54,503 nucleotides of DNA. Source: Paraburkholderia unamae (GTDB taxonomy: Bacteria > Pseudomonadota > Gammaproteobacteria > Burkholderiales > Burkholderiaceae). Location: positions 1-54,503 of the forward strand of contig NZ_QLSU01000051.1 in NCBI RefSeq assembly GCF_003268775.1. The letters are read 5' to 3'. Position 1 is the first letter of the stretch, and each line of letters starts with the position of its first letter. The notes under the pieces are model-generated. The model had not been told where the DNA came from. It searched no databases and was given only the letters and a program-made list of their open reading frames with translations. Positions 49,154-54,503 of the stretch are shown one piece after another. The position numbers and the translations under genes are program-made.

Positions 49154-51367
49154 ATGAATCGCGAGCGAGCAGTCAATCGAGCGATAAACCTGCCTCATCG
49201 CGCCCGGGTCATCTGGCGCGCGGTGCGGCTCGGCCTGCGTGACTGGCGGGCCAGTCACGGCACGATCTGGCTTCACCTGCTCAAGACGGTCACGGCCGCG
49301 TTGCTCGCGATGGGCATTGCGATGCTGCTCGACTTGCCGCAGCCGCGTATCGCGATGACGACGGTGTTCGTGCTGATGCAGCCGTTGTCCGGCATGGTCT
49401 TCGCAAAGAGCGTGTATCGCATCGTGGGCACCGCGGTGGGCATGATCGCGGCGGTGGTGCTGGGCGCGGTGTTTATCCAGCAGCCCGAGCTATACATCAT
49501 GGGCATCACGGCCTGGGTCGCCGCCTGCACGGCGGCGGCCATGCGCAACCGCCATTTTCGCTGGTACGCCTTCGTGCTGGCGGGCTATACCGCCGCGCTG
49601 ATCGGCATTCCGCTCGTGATGCAGCCCAACGGTCTCTTTCTCGCCGCGCTCGGGCGCGGGGCCGAAGTGGCCGTGGGCATTCTGTGCTCCGGCGTGGTCA
49701 GCGCCGTGATCTTGCCCCGGCAGACGGTCTCGCTGCTGGAGAGCACGCTGCGCACACGCTATCTGGACTTCACCTCGTTCGCGGCGCTCGTGTTGTCGAG
49801 CGGGATCGAAAGAGGCGCGTTCGAAGGGCGATTCGCGAAACTCGTTGATGAGATCGTGGGCTTCGAGGCCACGCGCGCATTCTCTTTTTTCGAAGACCCG
49901 ATCATGCGCGCGCGCAGCCAGTTGCTGGCGCGGCTGAACGGCGAGTTCATGGACGTGTGCGCGCGCCTGCACGCGTTGCGGCAACTGAAAAAGCGCCTGC
50001 GTTGGAGCGAGGAAGCCATCGCGCCGCTCGCGCCGTATTTCAGCGAGCTTGCCGCGCTGCTCGCGCAGCGCCCGCGCCAGGGCGAAGCGGATCGCGCGTA
50101 CGCGCTGCGCATCGCGCGAGGGCTGGAGACGTTCATGCGCACGCTGCCGCGCCACGTGCGCGAGACCCGCCGGCCGCTGGAAACCACCGCGCCCGATGCG
50201 TTGCAGGAATTCGATACATCGGCCGAACTGATCTATCGCTTCACGGCCGAGATCGTCCGCTACAGCCGCACCTGGGCGTCGCTCAGGCAGGCGGGCCTGC
50301 CCACGGAGCGCCGCATCACGCGTTATGTGCCGCGCACGAGCTGGTACGTGGTGGCGTTCACGTTCATGCGCACGGCCGTGGTGGTCGCCACGCTCGGCTG
50401 GTTCTGGGTGGAAACCGACTGGCCGAGCGGCGGCCTCGCGATGATCGCGGGCGCGCTGACCTGCGCGCTCACGTCGTCCGCGCCGCGCGCCACGCGCATG
50501 GCCTTCCAGATGGCCGCGGGTGCGGGCTGCGCGGCCGTGGTGGGCTATCTGCTCCTGTGCTACGCGTATCCGAACATCGACGGCTTTCCGCTGCTTTGCG
50601 CGGTGCTCGCGCCGATCTTCGCGCTCGGCGCGTTCCTCGCGACGCGCCCGCGCATCGCGGGCTTCGGGGTGGGCTTTTCCGTGTTCCTGTGTCTGCTCGC
50701 GGGCCCCGACAACGTCATCGCCTATACGCCGGATCTGCTGATCAACAACGGCATCGCGGTCGTCGCGGCGATGATCCTGGCCGCGCTCGCATTCGCGGTG
50801 GTGTTCCCGCCTCACATGACCTGGCTTGTCGAGCGTATGCGCGTGGCGTTGCGCGCTCAGGTCGTGCTTGCGTGCCACGGCGAACTGGATGGCCTCAATC
50901 AGCAGTTTCAGTCGGGCACGCACGATCTGATGCACCAGTTGCGGCTTCTGCTTAGCGGGCGTGCGCAGGCGCACCGCCGCGCACTGCGCTGGATGCTGAT
51001 CACGCTGGAAGTGGGGCACGCCGTCATCGACCTGCGCCACGAGGCGCACACCGCCGCGTGGTTAGGCGCCGCCGACAGCCGGTGGCCCGCATGCCTCGAA
51101 CAGGTGAAAAGCGATATTGCGCGGCTTTTCGAGCATCCCGGCGCGGAGCAGCTCGAACGCGCGCTGATGGCGGTGAGCGCGGCCACCTGGATCGCCCAGC
51201 AAGCGCTGCCCGCGGTCCGCCACGACCGCGAGCGCCGCCACGACGTGCAGCGGCTCCTGAGCCACCTGCATTTCATCCGCAGCGCGCTCATCGACCGCGA
51301 CACGCCGCTCGGCGCGATTGCGCGCCAGGCCGCGTTTCACCGTCCGCTGCGCACGCGCGCCGCTTGA
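49154..51367 (+). CDS. FUSC/AaeB-like aromatic acid exporter
   Basis: A 737-residue inner-membrane protein with two membrane blocks (about 45-200 and 395-555) and cytosolic helical domains between and after them, the layout of AaeB (p-hydroxybenzoic acid efflux). Typical segments are QPRIAMTTVFVLMQPLSGMVFAKSVYRIVGTAVGMIAAVVL and WPSGGLAMIAGALTCALTSSAPRATRMAFQMAAGA. Start ATG 49154 is preferred over GTG 49139. The usual partners, a small AaeX/DUF1656 protein, an HlyD-type adaptor and an outer-membrane factor, do not follow it, so the pump is incomplete at this locus. The divergent LysR is the probable regulator. Confidence 0.88.
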   Translation: MNRERAVNRAINLPHRARVIWRAVRLGLRDWRASHGTIWLHLLKTVTAALLAMGIAMLLDLPQPRIAMTTVFVLMQPLSGMVFAKSVYRIVGTAVGMIAAVVLGAVFIQQPELYIMGITAWVAACTAAAMRNRHFRWYAFVLAGYTAALIGIPLVMQPNGLFLAALGRGAEVAVGILCSGVVSAVILPRQTVSLLESTLRTRYLDFTSFAALVLSSGIERGAFEGRFAKLVDEIVGFEATRAFSFFEDPIMRARSQLLARLNGEFMDVCARLHALRQLKKRLRWSEEAIAPLAPYFSELAALLAQRPRQGEADRAYALRIARGLETFMRTLPRHVRETRRPLETTAPDALQEFDTSAELIYRFTAEIVRYSRTWASLRQAGLPTERRITRYVPRTSWYVVAFTFMRTAVVVATLGWFWVETDWPSGGLAMIAGALTCALTSSAPRATRMAFQMAAGAGCAAVVGYLLLCYAYPNIDGFPLLCAVLAPIFALGAFLATRPRIAGFGVGFSVFLCLLAGPDNVIAYTPDLLINNGIAVVAAMILAALAFAVVFPPHMTWLVERMRVALRAQVVLACHGELDGLNQQFQSGTHDLMHQLRLLLSGRAQAHRRALRWMLITLEVGHAVIDLRHEAHTAAWLGAADSRWPACLEQVKSDIARLFEHPGAEQLERALMAVSAATWIAQQALPAVRHDRERRHDVQRLLSHLHFIRSALIDRDTPLGAIARQAAFHRPLRTRAA

Positions 51368-51448
51368 AGCAGAGGGCCCGCGCGATCTTGCTGCGGTCTG
51401 CAAAGATGCGATCCACGCCACGTCCTTAATCATTTCGACTCCAGGTCA

Positions 51449-51454
51449 TATAGT
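51449..51454 (+). promoter_or_regulatory. Possible -10 element of the small exported protein gene
   Basis: TATAGT at 51449-51454 lies 43 nt before the start codon of the 73-residue exported protein. A weak -35 (TTAATC) is 17 nt upstream. The match is modest. Confidence 0.35.
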
Positions 51455-51497
51455 CACATCACTGCTTACGCAGTACCCGTTAGCACTGGAGATGAAA

Positions 51498-51719
51498 ATG
51501 AAGTCCCTGAAGATCGCTGTTGTTGCCTGTTCGCTGTTTGCCGCCGCCGCTGCGTATGCGCAGAGCGAGGCACCGGCAGCGGGTGTTCCCCAACAGGTCG
51601 TGCAATCCGCCGCCCCGCAGGCAGCGCAAGCCCCTGCCCGTAGCGAGAGCGCGAAGCCCGCAAAGAAGGACGAATGCGTCGGTCCGGTCAGCTTCTGCAA
51701 TATCTATTTCGGTAGCTGA
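51498..51719 (+). CDS. Small exported protein with C-terminal cysteine pair
   Basis: A 73-residue protein: signal peptide MKSLKIAVVACSLFAAAAAYAQ, an Ala/Pro/Gln-rich middle of about 30 residues and a C-terminal CVGPVSFCNIYFGS with two cysteines six residues apart that could form a disulfide in the periplasm. I do not recognise the family. The signal peptide and mature start (AQSEAP) resemble those of the DUF4148 protein at 45621-45932 (AQSNAP), but the mature parts differ. ATG 51498 is chosen since GGAG is 6 nt upstream; ATG 51492 directly abuts GGAG. Confidence 0.72.
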   Translation: MKSLKIAVVACSLFAAAAAYAQSEAPAAGVPQQVVQSAAPQAAQAPARSESAKPAKKDECVGPVSFCNIYFGS

Positions 51720-52139
51720 GATCGCGCGCCGCGCGCGTTAAGAAGACGCTTCGCCCTGGCCACGGCGTCGGCCGCTTCGCGAGGCATGCGAGGAGTGCGA
51801 GAAGTTTTGTTGCAAGCGGGATGGCGCACCGCGGGGCCGAACCAGGATTCGTTGACCCCCAACGCGCTGGGATTACTGCGTGAGTGCCCGTGTTGCCTAC
51901 CCAACCCGCAGAGCCTGCGGCTCACATGGAGGAGCGTGGCAGGCACTCATTCCCTTTCATTCCCTTTCCGCCTTGCCGGCCCCGTCCGGTGTTATTTCCC
52001 CTCGAAGCAGACGTCATCCACGTCACTCCCCGAATGTCTCGTTGCGCCATAGCGGCCTGGCCAACGCTACCGGGACATCGCACCCTGCGCCGCGAGCGCT
52101 TCGCTCCGGCCGTTCAGTGAGCCATCAGGATACGCATTC
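51720..52139. other. Intergenic region without a recognised gene
   Basis: About 420 nt of less GC-rich sequence. It has a 10-bp tandem repeat CATTCCCTTT at 51948-51957 and 51958-51967 and a 6-bp stem GCCTGC/GCAGGC (51913-51918 with 51939-51944). Short open frames exist on both strands but none resembles a protein family or has a convincing ribosome site. It may be decayed sequence or a regulatory RNA. Confidence 0.35.
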
Positions 52140-52613
52140 ATGGGCCGCCCCAAATTCAGGAAAACGGGTTGCAAACACGTGACCCGCAACACACTCTTGC
52201 CGCTCGCCGCGTCAATGGTTCGCGCGACCTCGTTGCAGAACCATCTGGCGCTAGAGGCGCTGCGCAGCCGCTACGGCGCGAGCCTGCATGTCACGCTGCT
52301 CTTTCGCACTGTCTATCTGACCTACCTCTTGCGCGACGCCATCGAGCAGGGCTGTGATCTGGACGTGTTCCAGGACGCGGAATCCGCGCTATATCAATGC
52401 AGCCTGCGCGCCGACGAGGACGGGTCATGGCAGCTTGCCGAAGCCGATATCGACGCGCTCAAGATCGTGCTGACCGTGCACGACTGGCAGCTTCAACTGG
52501 TCCCGGCGCATGTGTACGAGTCCGCATGTGCGCACCTGCTTGATTACTTGATTAGCGGCGAGAAGACGGTCATTCCCGCGTCATCGGGCGATGGGGTGGA
52601 CCGGAAGGTCTGA
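52140..52613 (+). CDS. Hypothetical protein of a Burkholderiaceae-specific small-protein type
   Basis: A 157-residue protein. The part from VTRNTLLPLAASMVRATSLQNHLALEALRSRYG onward looks like small Burkholderia proteins of unknown function that are often automatically labelled Fis-like regulators; there is no clear DNA-binding motif that I can point to. The rest is predicted mostly helical (TVYLTYLLRDAIEQGCDLDVFQDAESALYQC, DIDALKIVLTVHDWQLQLVPAHVYESA). ATG 52140 has AGGA about 10 nt upstream; GTG 52179 at the start of the conserved part is an alternative. It is convergent with sdhB, with a strong hairpin between. Confidence 0.6.
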   Translation: MGRPKFRKTGCKHVTRNTLLPLAASMVRATSLQNHLALEALRSRYGASLHVTLLFRTVYLTYLLRDAIEQGCDLDVFQDAESALYQCSLRADEDGSWQLAEADIDALKIVLTVHDWQLQLVPAHVYESACAHLLDYLISGEKTVIPASSGDGVDRKV

Positions 52614-52629
52614 TTCGCCCGGTTGAGAG

Positions 52630-52666
52630 CATCAGCATGCCGAAAGATTATTTCGGCATGCTGATG
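52630..52666. terminator. Long perfect hairpin between convergent genes (bidirectional terminator candidate)
   Basis: Positions 52630-52645 and 52651-52666 form a 16-bp perfect stem with the 5-nt loop GATTA. It starts 17 nt after the stop of the plus-strand gene and is about 130 nt after the sdhB stop. The flanking T-run is weak on the plus strand (GTTTG) and poor on the minus strand. Confidence 0.7.
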
Positions 52667-52797
52667 GTTTGAGTGTGGTGATGGGCGTGGTTGCGACGGA
52701 AGTCGCGATGAGGTCTACGTCAACGCCTCGCGCACCGGGGAGGGCGCGCGAGGCCAGGGATCAGACTGGCGTGACCCCGCGTTACCGGCCTGCCGCA

Positions 52798-53499
52798 TCA
52801 AACCGCGCGGCGGACCATCAGTTCCTTGATCTTGCCGATCGCCTTGGTCGGGTTCAGACCCTTCGGGCAAACGTCGACGCAGTTCATGATCGTGTGGCAA
52901 CGGAACAGCCGGTACGGGTCTTCCAGGTTGTCCAGACGGTCGCCCGTGGCTTCGTCGCGGCTGTCCGCGATGAAGCGGTAAGCCTGCAACAGGCCTGCCG
53001 GGCCGACGAACTTGTCCGGGTTCCACCAGAAGCTCGGGCACGAGGTCGAGCAGCTTGCGCACAGAATGCACTCGTACAGGCCGTCGAGTTCGTCACGCTG
53101 CTCAGGCGACTGCAAACGTTCCTTTTCAGGCGGCGGCGTGTCGTTGATCAGGTACGGCTTGATCGAGTGATACTGGTTGAAGAACTGCGTGAAGTCGCAG
53201 ATCAGGTCGCGCACGACGGGTAGGCCCGGCAGCGGGCGCAGCACGATCTTCGCGGGCAGGTCGTTCAGATTCGTGAGGCACGCAAGACCGTTCTTGCCGT
53301 TGATGTTCATGGCGTCCGAACCGCACACGCCTTCACGGCACGAACGGCGGAACGACAGTGTTTCGTCCACTGCCTTGAGCTTGACCAGTGCGTCGAGCAG
53401 CATGCGCTCGTGCGTGAGTTCCAGCTCGTATGTCTGCATGCGCGGCGCTGCGTCCTTGTCCGGATCGTAGCGGTAGACTTCAAAAATACGTTTGGCCAT
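52798..53499 (-). CDS. sdhB: Succinate dehydrogenase iron-sulfur subunit
   Basis: A 233-residue SdhB carrying electrons from the flavin to quinone on the inner face of the membrane. All three cluster motifs are intact: [2Fe-2S] SCREGVCGSDAMNINGKNGLAC, [4Fe-4S] CILCASCSTSCPSFWW and [3Fe-4S] CHTIMNCVDVCPKGLNPTKAI. ATG 53499 follows the sdhA stop by 28 nt, the expected sdhAB order. Downstream, instead of the usual sdhE (FAD assembly factor) and gltA (citrate synthase), there is only a hairpin and a convergent hypothetical gene. Confidence 0.97.
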   Translation of the reverse strand: MAKRIFEVYRYDPDKDAAPRMQTYELELTHERMLLDALVKLKAVDETLSFRRSCREGVCGSDAMNINGKNGLACLTNLNDLPAKIVLRPLPGLPVVRDLICDFTQFFNQYHSIKPYLINDTPPPEKERLQSPEQRDELDGLYECILCASCSTSCPSFWWNPDKFVGPAGLLQAYRFIADSRDEATGDRLDNLEDPYRLFRCHTIMNCVDVCPKGLNPTKAIGKIKELMVRRAV

Positions 53500-53527
53500 T
53501 TCCGATTCCTTGTGACTGGCGGGTGCC

Positions 53528-54503
53528 TTAGAACGTACGCGGCTTGGGCGGCACGGGCGCGACGGTCAGCGGCGTCATGTGAACCGGCTTGTATTCAAGG
53601 CGGTTGTCTTCGCTGTACCAGAGCGTGTGGCGCAGCCAGTTTTCGTCGTCGCGTTCCTTGTGCTCGCTCGGCGCGTGCGCACCGCGGCTTTCCTTGCGCG
53701 CTTCAGCGGACACCATCGTGGCGCGGGCCACCTCGATCATGTTGGTCAGTTCCAGCGCTTCGACGCGCGCGGTGTTGAACACCTTCGACTTGTCTTTCAG
53801 GTGCACATGTTTGACGCGCTCGGCCACTTCCTCGATGTTGCTGACGCCTTCGGCCATCAGCTTCTCCGTGCGAAACACGCCCGCATGCTTTTGCATCGTC
53901 GAGCGAATGTCGCCGGCGACCGCTTGCGTGTACTCGCCCGACGAGGACTTTTCCAGCTTCGCGAGGCGCGAGAGCGCGAAGTCGGCGGCGTCGGCCGGCA
54001 GCGGCTTGTGGTCGCGCAGTTCCTTCACGTGCTTAATGATGTGGTTGCCGGCCGCACGGCCGAACACCACGAGGTCGAGCAGCGAGTTCGTGCCGAGGCG
54101 GTTCGCGCCGTGCACCGAGACGCACGAGCATTCGCCCACGGCATAGAAGCCGTTCACGACTTCCTTGTGACCCTTCGCGGTGCCAATGACCTGACCGTTG
54201 ATGTTCGTCGGAATGCCGCCCATCTGGTAGTGGATGGTCGGCACGACCGGGATCGGCTCCCTGATCGGATCGACGTTGGCGAACCGGATGGCGATCTCGC
54301 GAATCGACGGCAGGCGCTTCGTGATGGTCTCGGTGCCGATATGCGAGAGGTCGAGCAGGATGTGATCCTTGTGCGGACCCACGCCGCGCCCCTCGATGAT
54401 TTCCTGACCCATCGAACGCGAAACGAAGTCGCGCGGCGCCAGGTCCTTCAGCGTCGGCGCGTAGCGCTCCATGAAGCGCTCGCCGTTCGAGTTGCGCAGA
54501 ATG
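53528..54503 (-). CDS. sdhA: Succinate dehydrogenase flavoprotein subunit (partial, C-terminal part)
   Basis: The frame runs open off the end of the window, so the N-terminal part with the FAD-binding fold and covalent flavin histidine is not visible. The visible ~324 residues are the C-terminal half: SNGERFMERYAPTLKDLAPRDFVSRSM, PIPVVPTIHYQMGGIPTNINGQVIG (active-site region), GECSCVSVHGANRLGTNSLLDLVVFGRAAG and a C-terminal helical domain ending RLEYKPVHMTPLTVAPVPPKPRTF. It is followed by sdhB in the same operon. sdhC and sdhD are expected further right, outside the window. Confidence 0.96.
   Translation of the reverse strand, partial: ILRNSNGERFMERYAPTLKDLAPRDFVSRSMGQEIIEGRGVGPHKDHILLDLSHIGTETITKRLPSIREIAIRFANVDPIREPIPVVPTIHYQMGGIPTNINGQVIGTAKGHKEVVNGFYAVGECSCVSVHGANRLGTNSLLDLVVFGRAAGNHIIKHVKELRDHKPLPADAADFALSRLAKLEKSSSGEYTQAVAGDIRSTMQKHAGVFRTEKLMAEGVSNIEEVAERVKHVHLKDKSKVFNTARVEALELTNMIEVARATMVSAEARKESRGAHAPSEHKERDDENWLRHTLWYSEDNRLEYKPVHMTPLTVAPVPPKPRTF

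Noticed and set aside
1..54503. tRNA, rRNA, complete insertion sequence or phage genes
   Set aside because: No cloverleaf-type sequence, rRNA motif, transposase, integrase or phage structural gene could be recognised on either strand.

Overview
The window is GC-rich DNA from a beta-proteobacterium of the family Burkholderiaceae (Burkholderia / Paraburkholderia / Caballeronia type). This rests on gene content: a DUF4148 exported protein, an etfBA pair, a BcsD/BcsP-containing cellulose operon, many LysR regulators and an sdhAB pair, all with strong GC third-position coding. No rRNA, tRNA, CRISPR array, complete insertion sequence or prophage gene was found.

Region 1 (1-9 kb, mostly minus strand): the end of an unknown plus-strand gene, etfB-etfA, a broken FAD oxidoreductase with an unrelated 5' segment, and a four-gene efflux operon (HlyD-type adaptor, fused double-ABC/permease of the RbbA type, second ABC-2 permease, NodT-type outer-membrane lipoprotein) resembling E. 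coli yhiI-rbbA-yhhJ plus an outer-membrane factor.

Region 2 (9-20 kb, minus strand): an arginine/polyamine island in the order AdiA-like arginine decarboxylase, ArcD-like antiporter, SpeC/SpeF-like ornithine decarboxylase, arcA, arcB, arcC and a Crp/Fnr-type regulator. A perfect FNR/Anr box (19877-19890), correctly spaced from a -10 element, lies upstream and implies an RNA leader of about 400 nt. The regulator keeps an FNR-type recognition helix but lacks the FNR iron-sulfur cysteines.

Region 3 (20.3-25.8 kb): a minus-strand operon (gluconate-5-dehydrogenase-like SDR, exported beta-propeller, AroE-like dehydrogenase, MHS-family shikimate-type transporter) divergent from a LysR gene, with a perfect palindrome between them.

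Region 4 (25.9-38.8 kb, plus strand): a compact cellulose operon bcsD-bcsP-bcsQ-bcsA-bcsB-bcsZ-bcsC, mostly with overlapping start/stop codons. BcsA keeps its c-di-GMP-binding PilZ motifs. BcsC is enlarged to 1540 residues by a Pro/Tyr/Gln/Ala-rich linker with a pentapeptide repeat array between the TPR part and the outer-membrane barrel.

Region 5 (38.8-52.6 kb): smaller units, namely a DUF1003 membrane protein, an exported PRC-barrel protein, a half-size FUSC protein, an OrdL/PuuB-like FAD oxidoreductase with a VOC protein, an orphan amino-acid-type binding protein, a DUF4148 protein, an SDR divergent from LysR, a second LysR divergent from an AaeB-like FUSC protein, a tiny exported two-cysteine protein and a hypothetical protein. 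Several intergenic regions contain clear repeat or palindrome arrays that look like operators.

Region 6 (52.8 kb to the end, minus strand): sdhB and the C-terminal part of sdhA. The sdhE-gltA genes commonly found after sdhB in this family are not there; a strong hairpin and a hypothetical gene follow instead.
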